From Synechococcus sp. RedBA-s (lineage in GTDB: Bacteria; Cyanobacteriota; Cyanobacteriia; PCC-6307; Cyanobiaceae), in NCBI RefSeq assembly GCF_024345495.1, contig NZ_JAGQBF010000011.1:20724-84723 (forward strand): a stretch of 64,000 bases of DNA, given 5' to 3'. Below, in pieces: positions 10,759 through 18,964 of this stretch. A program made the translations under genes and the position numbers. Each line of letters opens with the position of its first letter. Within the stretch, counting starts at the first letter, position 1. The notes under the pieces were generated by a model that was not told the origin of the DNA, made no database searches, and saw nothing but the letters and a program-made list of their open reading frames with translations.

Positions 10759-11238
10759 GATCAGCCCTACAGGCAGAAAGGAATGGCCTTGCCAGCCCCA
10801 ACTATCTCTCCCATCCTATTGGCTGATGGGTTGTCTGGTTAGGGCTCGATCGCTCAATGGCTGCCTCCCCGCATTCCTATCGCCGGGATGGAACTTCGGG
10901 CATGCTCCTGGGCCTGATGCACCACCGCCAGGGCATGCCATGGGCCTCTTTGAGGTGCCGCCACTCCTCGCATCGAAGGGTGCGACATCCTGCAGAGTGG
11001 CGGCGAGATCAACTTGGCCGAACCGGAGCTGACTGCTCGCCGTGGCCGCTTGCGCCGTTAGCTCTCGCCTTAGATCAGGAAGCTCGTGCTGCGGTCCACC
11101 AGTCGGTCGCCCGGAGCCACCGGCATGGCGCTGGTGGAGAGGACATTCTCTTACCCGATGAACGGCTGGTCGCTGGGCACCAGCAGGGATTTCCGTCATC
11201 AGCAGTGGTGAGAGTTATCCATGGTGTCAATCTCACCG
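10759..11238. other. Gene-poor stretch after pebB
   Basis: 480 bases without a gene I can support. Reading frames of up to ~127 codons exist on both strands, but their translations are of low complexity with odd composition and no recognisable family. It may contain a decayed gene and marks the left edge of the disturbed region that continues to cpcE. Confidence 0.5.
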
Positions 11239-11481
11239 TTAATCGTCGATTCGATAGACGCTGAACTCCTTGGTGACAGACCTGTCTTCACTGGCTTCAT
11301 GCCCTGCCTGGCCAAAGGTCACCTGAAACCACCATTGGCGACAGTCATCACTGCGTTGCTTCACCTTATAGCTCCGCATCTCCTGGTCCCTGAGGGCCAG
11401 AACGAGGGCGTCACCACTGCAACCTGGGCAGGTCACCCGAAGTTCCTCAAGTCCCTCCGCAGTGATCCGGTAGCTGGGCAT
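11239..11481 (-). CDS. Possible small cysteine-containing protein
   Basis: Open frame of 80 residues from the ATG at 11481 (MPSYRI; the frame extends to 11499). It has a CPGC knuckle at residues 18-21, a further Cys at 47 and a His at 61, which could bind a metal. Its composition (YRITAEGLEELRV, RQWWFQVTFGQ, FSVYRIDD) looks like a small beta-rich protein. No good ribosome binding site is seen and I recognise no family. It lies alone in a gene-poor stretch, so it may be a remnant. Confidence 0.4.
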   Translation of the reverse strand: MPSYRITAEGLEELRVTCPGCSGDALVLALRDQEMRSYKVKQRSDDCRQWWFQVTFGQAGHEASEDRSVTKEFSVYRIDD

Positions 11482-11612
11482 TGGAACGGCACGCCTCAAG
11501 CCACTCTCTCAAGCGAGGCCGACCTGAAAACCACCTGCATGGAGAAAAACAGTAGCCTTCGCCACGCTTTCCCATCAACTCTAGGCTAATCTTTACGAAA
11601 TGCAACAGTCAA

Positions 11613-12530
11613 GTGACCTCCTCTCCGGATCTGGCTTCGCTCTACCAGCTGCTGGCCAACCAGCAGCGGCCCACCCTGCCCTCAGGTGAGCAGCGGGCCA
11701 TCCTGGGCTGTGGCTACGTCGGTGAAGCGGTCGCCAAGGCCTGGAGGGAGCAGGGGCATGAACTCTGGGGAACCACAACCCGTCATGAACGCTTGATCGA
11801 ATTGGCTGAACTTGTTGATACGCCAGTTGTTTTTGATTCCACAGACTCTAGCAGCAGCCTAGATTTTACTAGAAATCTTGATGGAATACTGGTGTCCTTT
11901 GCGCCCTCAAAGAGCGCTCATGTTGACATTAATCAATATCGGGAGACATTCCTTGGAGGCCTGGAGTTATTGATTAATTCGGTAAGGCATCGTTCAAGTA
12001 AATCACCACTTCAGTTGGTTCACTTGAGCAGTTGCGGCGTTTATGGAAATCGGCGCGGAGCAATGACCGACGAGACTGACCAGCTCGGCTGTCTTCACCC
12101 CGTCAATGAGGTCCTGGCAGGAGCTGAAGAGATTATTCAATCGGTCCGCTCAGAGACAGTCAACGTCTGCATTCTACGGCTGGGCGGCATCTATGGCCCT
12201 GGCCGCGATATTCCTGGCATGCTCCTTTCAGCAGCAGGCAGCACGATTCAGCGCAATGGTCACAATGTGCCTTGCTGGGTCCATCTTGATGATATTGTTC
12301 GTGGAGTAAATTTTGCTTTCGAGCACAACCTCAACGAGATCTACAATCTGGTGAATGATACCCAGTACACCGGTCAGGAACTTACGGACCGCTTGTGCGA
12401 ACAGGCTGGCCTACCACCAGCGAAATGGCTGTCGGTGGACACGGCCGATCGCGTGCTCAATGCGAGAGTGAGCAATGCCAAACTCAAGCGAATTGGCTTC
12501 ACTTTGACTCAGCCTTGCATGGTGGGCTGA
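11613..12530 (+). CDS. NAD-dependent epimerase/dehydratase (extended SDR)
   Basis: Protein of 305 residues. The nucleotide-binding Rossmann motif is AILGCGYVGEAVAKAW near residue 29. SSCGVYGNRRG supplies the catalytic Ser/Tyr region, although the usual YxxxK lysine is not evident after NEVLAGAEEII. LRLGGIYGPGR and VPCWVHLDDIVRG are typical of extended SDR sugar-nucleotide or uncharacterised epimerases. The GTG at 11613 is used as start; ~25 residues precede the Rossmann strand, longer than usual. GC content drops sharply after ~11780 (bases 11641-11700 have 42 G+C of 60, bases 11821-11880 only 25), suggesting a mosaic or transferred gene. Substrate unknown. Confidence 0.75.
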   Translation: MTSSPDLASLYQLLANQQRPTLPSGEQRAILGCGYVGEAVAKAWREQGHELWGTTTRHERLIELAELVDTPVVFDSTDSSSSLDFTRNLDGILVSFAPSKSAHVDINQYRETFLGGLELLINSVRHRSSKSPLQLVHLSSCGVYGNRRGAMTDETDQLGCLHPVNEVLAGAEEIIQSVRSETVNVCILRLGGIYGPGRDIPGMLLSAAGSTIQRNGHNVPCWVHLDDIVRGVNFAFEHNLNEIYNLVNDTQYTGQELTDRLCEQAGLPPAKWLSVDTADRVLNARVSNAKLKRIGFTLTQPCMVG

Positions 12531-12674
12531 TAACGCCGTTCATCTCTGCGAGACAGCTGATACTTCTCATCGTATTCAATGATCAGATGTACAAAGCTCT
12601 TGGTACTTACAGGCAGCCAAAATTCAGATCAAATGGTCCTTGGGGCAAGCTTCCTGGCACACTGCATAGAGGCC

Positions 12675-12696
12675 TTGATTAGGTAGCAAGCTGCGC
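12675..12696 (+). repeat. Left terminal inverted repeat of the IS1595-type element
   Basis: Begins TTGATTAGGTAGCAAGCT. Pairs with 13426-13447 in inverted orientation with two mismatches in 22 positions. Confidence 0.85.
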
Positions 12697-12746
12697 AAGC
12701 AGGTCTTGCCGCCTAGACTGGTATACATGTACCAGTTGTGTTTGCC

Positions 12747-13443
12747 ATGTCTATGAATCAGATTCAGTTCCAGGCCGACCTGTCGCTGCCAAGGTTCATC
12801 GAGCTCTACGGCACCGAGGAAAAATGCGTAGCCCTTGGGCTTCTGCGAAGCAGTAGCCGCCCTGGAGCAGGCGCGCTGGCCTGATGGTTTCCGTTGCCGC
12901 CGCTGTGATTGCAAGGAGTACGGACTGATCCACGGCAGGCGCCACAAGCGCTATCAATGCCGGAGCCGTCGCCATCAGGCCACCCTCACGGCCGGAACCA
13001 TCCTGGAGGCGACAAAGTTGCCTTTGACCACCTGGTTTCTCGCTTTCTACCTGGTGGGCCAGGCCAAGACTGGCATCTCCTCACTCGCTCTGAGGCGTCA
13101 TCTCGGCGTGAACTACCGCACGGCATGGCTGGTTCACAACAAGATCAGGCAGGCGATAGTCGGTTGCCTGCATCAATCTGTGGTGGTGAAAGGACGCCAT
13201 CCCAATGAACTGCCGGAATTCCGCTGGATCAACATGGTGCTGAGTAACTTGAAAACCAGCTTCAGTGGCACCTTCCATGCCCTGAAATTCGATAAGTACG
13301 TTGATCGCTACCTGGGTGCCTTCAATTACCGCTTCAACCGGCGCTTCAACTTGGCAGCGATGACCGAGCGTGTGGTTCATGCCATCTGCAGCTGCGGCGC
13401 TCGGCCGGAGCGCGTCCTGAGGAGTGCGGAGCTTGCTACATAA
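12747..13443 (+). pseudogene. IS1595-family transposase, frameshifted and internally deleted
   Basis: The frame opens at the ATG at 12747 (MSMNQIQFQADLSLPRFIEL...YGTEEKC), the usual N terminus of this family. Near 12830-12840 a frameshift is needed to reach EAVAALEQARWPDGFRCRRC, the zinc ribbon. The helix-turn-helix part (TGISSLALRRHLGVNYRTAW) is intact, but most of the catalytic DDE domain is missing: the sequence jumps from NKIRQAI to KGRHPNELPEFRWINMVLSN, the C-terminal end of the domain. The tail runs into the right terminal repeat. It cannot encode active transposase. Confidence 0.85.
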
Positions 13444-13447
13444 TCAA
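13426..13447 (-). repeat. Right terminal inverted repeat of the IS1595-type element
   Basis: Reverse complement begins TTGATTATGTAGCAAGCT, matching the left repeat at 12675-12696 except at two positions. It overlaps the stop region of the transposase remnant. Confidence 0.85.
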
Positions 13448-13586
13448 GTACATTGTTGACCCAGCTGGATCTGATTCTCCACGGGTCAGATCCATTCCAG
13501 CGCTCTCTCGCCCGTACCAGGTCGTCAACCCCTGCCAGTCGCCATCAAAACTGGCTTGCATCAGATCCCACTAACGATCAGCTCCT

Positions 13587-13904
13587 GTGTTGCTCTGGCT
13601 GGTCGTACTTGCCATGGCGCTCAGTCCAGAATCCGGATCGTCATCGCCTGATTCTCTCAGGACAAAGAAACGTCCAGCTAACAGTAGACCTTTTGGAGGT
13701 GAAGTTCGGCGGCACCGGCTCGGGGTGGCGAAGCTGCTTCTCATGTCTGAGCAGAGGAGAAGCCCCTGCTCAGACATGAGCGGAGTTCCTGTAGACGCCG
13801 TTCTGAAAGAGCTGAGTGGCGCCCACCCGCTGGTGGACGGAGACAAGAGTGATGATCTCGTTGTAGTGGCACGGATTCAGCGCAGGGTGCAACTACTGCA
13901 CTAG
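13587..13904 (+). CDS. Doubtful open frame with hydrophobic N terminus
   Basis: 105 codons. The first residues (MLLWLVVLAMAL) look like a signal or membrane segment, and the C-terminal part (VDAVLKELSGAHPLVDGDK...DDLVVVARIQRR) looks protein-like. The middle is low-complexity and is formed by a perfect 15-bp hairpin. No family recognised and no clear ribosome binding site, so it may be a chance frame or a fused remnant. Confidence 0.22.
   Translation: MLLWLVVLAMALSPESGSSSPDSLRTKKRPANSRPFGGEVRRHRLGVAKLLLMSEQRRSPCSDMSGVPVDAVLKELSGAHPLVDGDKSDDLVVVARIQRRVQLLH
13740..13780. repeat. Perfect 15-bp inverted repeat with 11-base loop
   Basis: Arms 13740-13754 and 13766-13780 (CTCATGTCTGAGCAG and its complement) are exact. 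No T-run on either side, so not a standard terminator. It could be a stem-loop RNA or the end of a small mobile element. Confidence 0.75.
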
Positions 13905-14446
13905 ATGATCACCTGATCACTGACATACAAGGCAATTCACGAGAAGATTCTGGCCATTTTGCCTGTGAGGGCATAGACTTTGCAGGCAATGCAAAAGACC
14001 AATGTTCAGTCAAGAATGTGTCCACAACATCAAGCAGCAATTTCGGACGAAGTACCGCTCTCCACTGTATTTTCTGCATTTACGTCTTCACATCAATGGT
14101 GATCTGCACCCTCTCCCGATAGGCGTTGAAGCAGTGGCCCTCGGTGGTGATCCGCAGGGCGGTGCCCTCCCAGAGAGCACAGTTGAGGCGGAACACAAGG
14201 GGCACGTAGCTGGCGGCGAGGCTCACCGATGAGATCCCCTCGAAGCAGGCGTCTGGTGACCCAGTGGCTGCGAGGGAGAGCATGGGCCTCGAAGAGCCTG
14301 GATAACGGGGTTTCTGCCAAGACCCAGCGCCAAAGAAACGATCCCGCCGCCGGAGTGCTCATCAGGACATGGGGAGATGGGGAGATGGGGCCCATCGGAT
14401 GGATGCAATGGCAACATCAATGGTTCCCCTATGCACCGTGCGGGCC

Positions 14447-15271
14447 ATGGCTGGCACTGCTGATCTGGATTCCGCCATGGCCACAGCCGGCGAACCCATC
14501 TCGGAGGAGGAAGCGTTGCAGCGCCTACGCCAAAGCGAGGATCAATCCCATCAGTACTACGCCGCCTGGTGGCTGGGCCGTATGCGTAGCCGCCATCCGG
14601 AGACAGTGCCCCTGCTTCAGGCGGCCTTGCGTCGGCGCCAGCCCCGCGCGGTTTCGTCCGGTGTGGAAGAGAATGCCGTGGCCCGCAATGCCGCCCGGGC
14701 GCTGGGAAAGCTAGGAGATCCACAGGCGATCCCCGATCTGCTTGCTACCCTTGAGGACGAGGACGACGGGCTGAGGGAAGCGGCGGCGCGAGCTCTTGGG
14801 GAACTCCGTGCAAGGGAGGCTGTTTCGCCGATCTGCGCCCGCTTGGCCAGCGATCAGGCAGGGCAACCCCTTCCCAACAGCCTGAGGTTACGAGAACCCT
14901 GCGAGGCCCTGATCGAGGCCCTGGGGGACATCGGCCTAGTCGCTCCCGATGTAGTGGACGTGATCCAGCCTTTCGCCATCCACGAGCGGCCCCTGATCCG
15001 CAGCGCCGCCGCGAGGGCCCTTTTCCAGCTCACACAAGATCGGCGCTGGGGACACAACTTGATCGAACTGCTTGAACATCCCCAGCTGCAGGTCCGACGT
15101 TCCGCACTGATGGACCTGGGCGCCGTGGGTTGGCGACCGGCGCTCGAACCGATCCGGGACACCCTGGCTGAAAACAGCCTCAAACTGATCGCCCTGCGGG
15201 GGCTGGTGGAACGGGGCCAAGCCCCCCCTGACACCGAGACTGTGCTTAGGGCGATGGACGACTTGCTTTGA
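14447..15271 (+). CDS. cpcE: Phycocyanobilin lyase alpha subunit (CpcE)
   Basis: Protein of 274 residues with PBS-lyase HEAT repeats: EDQSHQYYAAWWLGRMRS, AVARNAARALGKLGDPQAIP, DGLREAAARALGELRA and RSAAARALFQLT. The YYAAWWLG motif is typical of CpcE, which together with CpcF attaches phycocyanobilin to Cys84 of the phycocyanin alpha subunit. Several in-frame ATGs make the start uncertain (14369, 14447, 14477); 14447 gives the family length and avoids the tandem repeat at 14369-14390. The stop overlaps the cpcF start. Confidence 0.9.
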   Translation: MAGTADLDSAMATAGEPISEEEALQRLRQSEDQSHQYYAAWWLGRMRSRHPETVPLLQAALRRRQPRAVSSGVEENAVARNAARALGKLGDPQAIPDLLATLEDEDDGLREAAARALGELRAREAVSPICARLASDQAGQPLPNSLRLREPCEALIEALGDIGLVAPDVVDVIQPFAIHERPLIRSAAARALFQLTQDRRWGHNLIELLEHPQLQVRRSALMDLGAVGWRPALEPIRDTLAENSLKLIALRGLVERGQAPPDTETVLRAMDDLL

Positions 15272-15990
15272 ATAAGACAGGAGCCGATGGGCTGAGCCTG
15301 GTCAGGCCCTTCATCAGAGCCGTGGAGCGCGCCGACAGCGCGGATGGGCTGCAGAAGGCGACCAAAAATCTGGCTGGAGCCATCGCTGCTCTAGCGAAGG
15401 CAGATCATCAGGATGAGTCGCACTGCGATCCCGAGACCTGGGACGTGATTGATTGCCTGCTCCAAGTGCTTGGATTCAACAATCCTGGGGCCGCCGTGGC
15501 TGCTGTGGACGGGTTGATCGCGATCGGCCCTCCTGCTGTGGAGCCGCTGCTGGGCAGCCTCGATGAACGGAACTACGGAGCCCGGGCCTGGGCGGTGCGT
15601 GCCCTCGCAGGGATCGGCGACGTGCGCGGACTCGACCTCCTCGAGAGCGCCCTAGCCTGCGACATCGGGCCCAGCGTGCGGCGGGCCGCGGCCCGGGGCC
15701 TGGGTCAGCTCCGCCTTGAGGCCCTGCCCCAGATCGATCAAATCAACGTAAGGCAGCGTTGTCTCGACGCGCTTCTGGGCGGTGGCGGCGATGGCGAATG
15801 GGTGGTCCGCTACGCCGTGACGGTGGGACTGGAGCAACTGCTGCTCGGCATGGGCAGGGCAGAGCCTGGGCATCGCTCCGGACTGCAGGCCCTGCAGGAG
15901 CTGGCCGGCGAGCCCGGGGATGACACCCCGGTGGTGCGACTGCGGGCCGGGCTGGCCCTGAGCCGCCTCGCTGGCGGGGCGGGGGGCTGA
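15268..15990 (+). CDS. cpcF: Phycocyanobilin lyase beta subunit (CpcF)
   Basis: Protein of 240 residues with HEAT repeats (NPGAAVAAVDGLIAIG, NYGARAWAVRALAGIGD, SVRRAAARGLGQLR), the usual CpcF partner of CpcE. The only suitable start is TTG at 15268, which overlaps the cpcE stop (TTGA), implying coupled translation and equal synthesis. Separate cpcE and cpcF genes, rather than a fused rpcG- or pecEF-type lyase-isomerase, suggest phycocyanobilin on alpha-phycocyanin. The phycocyanin genes themselves are not in the window. The end overlaps the phosphatase start. Confidence 0.9.
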   Translation: MNKTGADGLSLVRPFIRAVERADSADGLQKATKNLAGAIAALAKADHQDESHCDPETWDVIDCLLQVLGFNNPGAAVAAVDGLIAIGPPAVEPLLGSLDERNYGARAWAVRALAGIGDVRGLDLLESALACDIGPSVRRAAARGLGQLRLEALPQIDQINVRQRCLDALLGGGGDGEWVVRYAVTVGLEQLLLGMGRAEPGHRSGLQALQELAGEPGDDTPVVRLRAGLALSRLAGGAGG

Positions 15991-16475
15991 TGGAGCGCTC
16001 CCGTCTGTTGTTCGTCTGCCTGGGCAATATCTGCCGCTCCCCCGCCGCAGAAGGGGTGTTCCTGCACCACCTGCAGCTGCGGGGTCTGGAAAAATCCTTC
16101 AATGTCGATTCGGCCGGCACGGGCCACTGGCATGCCGGTCAGCCTGCCGATGCCCGAATGCGCGCCGCGGCTGCCGGGCGCGGCATCCACCTGCCCAGCC
16201 GTGCTCGCCAGATCGTGGTCGCCGATCTGGATCAGTTTGATCACATCCTCACTATGGATGACGACAACCTGGCGGCGGTCCAGGCCATGACCCGGGGCCG
16301 TAAATCCAGGGCCCAGATCAGACCGATCACCCAGCACTGCCGCAGACACCGCGTCCGTGAGGTGCCCGATCCCTACTACGGGGGCGCCGATGGCTTCGAG
16401 GGGGTGCTGAATCTGCTCGAGGATGCCTGCACGGGCCTGCTCGACGACCTGCTGGCCACCAGCACCCCCTCCTAG
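15990..16475 (+). CDS. Low-molecular-weight protein tyrosine phosphatase
   Basis: Protein of 161 residues. The phosphate-binding loop C10-LGNIC-R16-S near the N terminus and the general acid Asp127 in the VPDPYYGG loop are both present, so it should be active. The start overlaps the last base of the cpcF stop, so it may be co-transcribed with cpcE-cpcF. In marine Synechococcus a phosphatase of this type marks the edge of the phycobilisome gene region, which fits the switch to housekeeping genes right after it. Confidence 0.9.
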   Translation: MERSRLLFVCLGNICRSPAAEGVFLHHLQLRGLEKSFNVDSAGTGHWHAGQPADARMRAAAAGRGIHLPSRARQIVVADLDQFDHILTMDDDNLAAVQAMTRGRKSRAQIRPITQHCRRHRVREVPDPYYGGADGFEGVLNLLEDACTGLLDDLLATSTPS

Positions 16476-16530
16476 CCCTCGGAACGATGAGCCGACGGCT
16501 GGCTGGGAGCCCAGAACCGGACCCCGCCAC

Positions 16531-18123
16531 TCAGGCTGCTGCGCCAGCCTCCGGTGCTGGCCAGGCCTCTTCGGGAATGCGCTCCCTGAACAGATCCATC
16601 AGGGTCGTGATCACCTCCTCGATGGCCAAGCCATCGGTGATCAGCTCCACCGCATCCTCGGCCTGGAGCAGGGGAGCCACCTCGCGGCTGGAATCCTGAC
16701 GGTCGCGCTCGGCGATCTGCACCTCCAGCTCCGCCAGGGGCGGCACGGCAAACCCCCGCTGCTCCAGATCCTGGGCCCGCCGACGGGCCCGCTCCGCCAC
16801 CGTGGCGGTGAGGAACACCTTGAGATCCGCATCCGGGAATACGGCGGTGCCGATGTCACGGCCCTCCGCCACCAGCCGGCCCCGGGCGCCGAGGGCCCGC
16901 TGCTGCTGGGTGAGCGCCTCGCGCACGCAGGCATGGGCCGCCACCTGTGACACCTGGGCCGTGACATCGGGATGGCGGATCGCCTGGCTCACGTCGTGGC
17001 CATTGACGATCACCGATTGCTCACCACTGGCCTCCAGGTCGAGGCTGAGCTCCAGCCCCTCCAGCAGCGGCTCCACCTCCGCCGCCACAGCTGGATGGGC
17101 CCCATGGCGCAGCACCCACCAGGTCACCGCCCGGTACATGGCTCCGGTGTCGAGGTAGATCAGGCCGAGGCGGCGGGCAAGGACCCGGGTGACCGTGCTT
17201 TTGCCTGCCCCGGCGGGGCCATCGATGGCGACGATCGGAGGACGGTTCATCAGCACAAGGTGATCAATCAGGCGGCTGGGGCCGCAGCGGACGGCTACCG
17301 CCAGCAGCAACGGCCCCTTGGGTGGGGGGGAAGCGTCCAGGGGGCGCAGCCGCCGGGCCTCCACCATCTCCACATACTCCACCGCCAGATCGGCCCGCCC
17401 CAGCTCGGCCTGAACCAACCGCTCCAGCCGGGCGGGATCCCGCTCACCGCTCTCCCAGGCCCGCCGCCCCAGGGCCAGGGCAGCGGGCAGGCGTGCCGCC
17501 TGGCCTCGCTCCAGCTTCGAGAGATAGCGATTGCGGGAGCTGGCCGCCAGACCATCACTTTCCCGCCAGGTGGCACATCCCTGGACCCGCAGTGGCAAGG
17601 CCAGATCCGCCACGATCCGCCGAAGGATCACCAGTTGCTGCCAGTCTTTCTCGCCCAGCAGCAAACGATCAGGGCGCACCAGGGCCAGCAGCCGAGCCAC
17701 CACCGTCGCCACCCCTTCGAAATGGCCCCCACGGCTGCGGGCGCAGAGCCCCTGGAGCAGAGCGGGAGGAGGCAGCACCTTGGTCAGCTCAGCCTCACCG
17801 CCGGGGAACAGCTCAGCCACACTGGGGGCGAACAGGGCCGTGGCCCCCGCCGCGGCAGCCAGGGTGCCATCCGCCAGAGGGTCGCGCGGATAGCGCTCGA
17901 AGTCTTCGCCGGGGCCGAACTGGAGCGGATTGACGAACACGCTCACCAGCACCCGCGGCGGTGGCCCCGAGGCGGACAGGGGAGCGGCCGCCCGCTCGAT
18001 CAGGTGGCGGTGACCCTTGTGCAGGGCGCCCATGGTGGGCACGAAGTGGAGGGGAGCGGCCGGCGGCTCGCCGGCGGGCCTGCACCAGCGGCGCAACTCA
18101 TCACAGGTGTGCAGCAGCTGCAT
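16531..18123 (-). CDS. panC/cmk: Bifunctional pantothenate synthetase / cytidylate kinase
   Basis: Protein of 530 residues with two enzymes. Residues 1-~290 are PanC (pantoate + beta-alanine + ATP to pantothenate), with VPTMGALHKGH holding the HxxH nucleotide signature, VFVNPLQFGPGEDFERYPR, and RPDRLLLGEKDWQQL. Residues ~293 onward are cytidylate kinase with P-loop GPAGAGKST (~302-310), LDTGAMYRA and GRDIGTAVFP. This fusion is known in cyanobacteria. The frame is open back to 18171, but that would start inside the rlpA terminator, so the ATG at 18123 (MQLLHT) is chosen. Confidence 0.93.
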   Translation of the reverse strand: MQLLHTCDELRRWCRPAGEPPAAPLHFVPTMGALHKGHRHLIERAAAPLSASGPPPRVLVSVFVNPLQFGPGEDFERYPRDPLADGTLAAAAGATALFAPSVAELFPGGEAELTKVLPPPALLQGLCARSRGGHFEGVATVVARLLALVRPDRLLLGEKDWQQLVILRRIVADLALPLRVQGCATWRESDGLAASSRNRYLSKLERGQAARLPAALALGRRAWESGERDPARLERLVQAELGRADLAVEYVEMVEARRLRPLDASPPPKGPLLLAVAVRCGPSRLIDHLVLMNRPPIVAIDGPAGAGKSTVTRVLARRLGLIYLDTGAMYRAVTWWVLRHGAHPAVAAEVEPLLEGLELSLDLEASGEQSVIVNGHDVSQAIRHPDVTAQVSQVAAHACVREALTQQQRALGARGRLVAEGRDIGTAVFPDADLKVFLTATVAERARRRAQDLEQRGFAVPPLAELEVQIAERDRQDSSREVAPLLQAEDAVELITDGLAIEEVITTLMDLFRERIPEEAWPAPEAGAAA

Positions 18124-18137
18124 GGTGGCGCTGAACG

Positions 18138-18167
18138 AAAAACCCACCCGGCGGTTTGCCGGATGGG
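18138..18167 (-). terminator. Rho-independent terminator of rlpA-like gene
   Basis: Reading leftwards: a 10-bp GC-rich stem with one G-T pair (18158-18167 with 18143-18152), a 5-base loop, then five T (18138-18142). It lies 34 bases after the rlpA-like stop and just upstream of panC/cmk, separating the two transcripts. Confidence 0.85.
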
Positions 18168-18200
18168 CCACTCAAGGGAAAGGTCTGGAAGGGCTGAACC

Positions 18201-18758
18201 CTACTGAACCACTTCCAGTCGGACCTGGGCCACGCCGCTGGCGACCAGACCGAGGTTCTGGGCAGCGCCGTGGGCCAGATCGATGATGCGGTTGCCGTGG
18301 AAGGGTCCCCGGTCATTGATGCGCACAATGGCGCTGCGGCCATTCCTGAGATTGGTGACCTTCACCTTCGTGCCGAAGGGCAGGGTGCGGTGAGCCGCGG
18401 TCATGGTGCCGGGGCGGAACACTTCGCCATTGGCGGTGCGGTTGCCGAAGAAGCCAGGGCCGTACCAGCTGGCTTCACCGGTGCCGGCCAGCTTGAAACG
18501 ACGGGGAGTGGGGGCCGGAGCGGTGGGAGCGGAGGGGGCCTCAAGGGCCGGGGCTTCGCTGTTCTGCTGGCGAATGGCGACGGTCTGGGAGGGCTGAACC
18601 GACTCGGAGCGCTCGACGGCAGGTGCCGTGAGGGCCGGGGTGGCCATGGCGATGCGGGGCGAGGATTCAGTGCGAGCCGAATTGGCCAGCACAGGCAGGG
18701 CGATGCCACTACCGGAGAGCAGGAGGGCAAGGGCCCCGAGGGGGAAAGTGCGACGCAT
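18201..18758 (-). CDS. RlpA-like double-psi beta-barrel protein, exported
   Basis: Protein of 185 residues. The N-terminal signal peptide (MRRTFPLGALALLLSGSGIA, cleavage near ALPVLA) is followed by a low-complexity Pro/Ala linker of ~60 residues. The C-terminal RlpA domain reads GEASWYGPGFFGNRTANGE, TLPFGTKVKVTN and VRINDRGPF...IIDLAHGAA. RlpA proteins bind or cleave denuded peptidoglycan at septa. No SPOR domain and no lipobox cysteine are present, so it is a short periplasmic form. It ends in a strong terminator. Confidence 0.88.
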   Translation of the reverse strand: MRRTFPLGALALLLSGSGIALPVLANSARTESSPRIAMATPALTAPAVERSESVQPSQTVAIRQQNSEAPALEAPSAPTAPAPTPRRFKLAGTGEASWYGPGFFGNRTANGEVFRPGTMTAAHRTLPFGTKVKVTNLRNGRSAIVRINDRGPFHGNRIIDLAHGAAQNLGLVASGVAQVRLEVVQ

Positions 18759-18964
18759 AACAAACGAGACCCACCACAGTGAGGCAACGGACTTCGAATT
18801 GAAGGGTCGTTACTTGATGAATCGCGCTAACGATTGGAAGAGCTGATAGCGCAAATCGAGCGGTGGTGTCCCTGACAAAAAATCACGACCTCGAAAACTT
18901 ACAGGAAGTCTGAGGAAGTGAGTTGAGCGACTTGGCCGCAAGACTTGATCAGGAGGAGTGATCA

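Larger units (their letters stand above)
12675..13447 (+). mobile_element. Degenerate IS1595-type insertion sequence
   Basis: A 773-base element bounded by 22-base terminal inverted repeats (12675-12696 and 13426-13447) that match at 20 of 22 positions. It contains a broken IS1595/ISXO2-type transposase gene. No 8-base target duplication is visible outside the repeats, so one flank may have been rearranged. It lies between the SDR gene and cpcE inside the phycobilisome region. Near its left end, 12717-12736 is an inverted repeat with 7-base arms (ACTGGTA/TACCAGT) that could be the transposase promoter or operator. Confidence 0.82.
13448..14446. other. Gene-poor debris between the IS element and cpcE
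   Basis: About 1 kb of mixed composition without a recognised gene. It holds an inverted repeat (13467-13474 with 13486-13493), an open frame at 13587-13904 interrupted by a perfect hairpin, and a leftward frame open from 14358 to 14080. The last translates to a sensible-looking ALWEGTALRITTEGHCFNAY stretch but is not recognised and may be the tail of a decayed gene. An 8-base unit (ATGGGGAG) is repeated nearly three times at 14369-14390. Confidence 0.5.

Noticed and set aside
10816..11199. 127-codon leftward frame after pebB
   Set aside because: No recognisable family, irregular composition, no ribosome binding site; treated as gene-poor sequence.
16531..18123. PanC-Cmk fusion as a novel gene fusion
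   Set aside because: This bifunctional protein is already known from cyanobacteria.
16972..18207. 411-codon rightward frame opposite panC/cmk
   Set aside because: Shadow of the bifunctional gene, with Gln/His/Arg-rich low-complexity translation.
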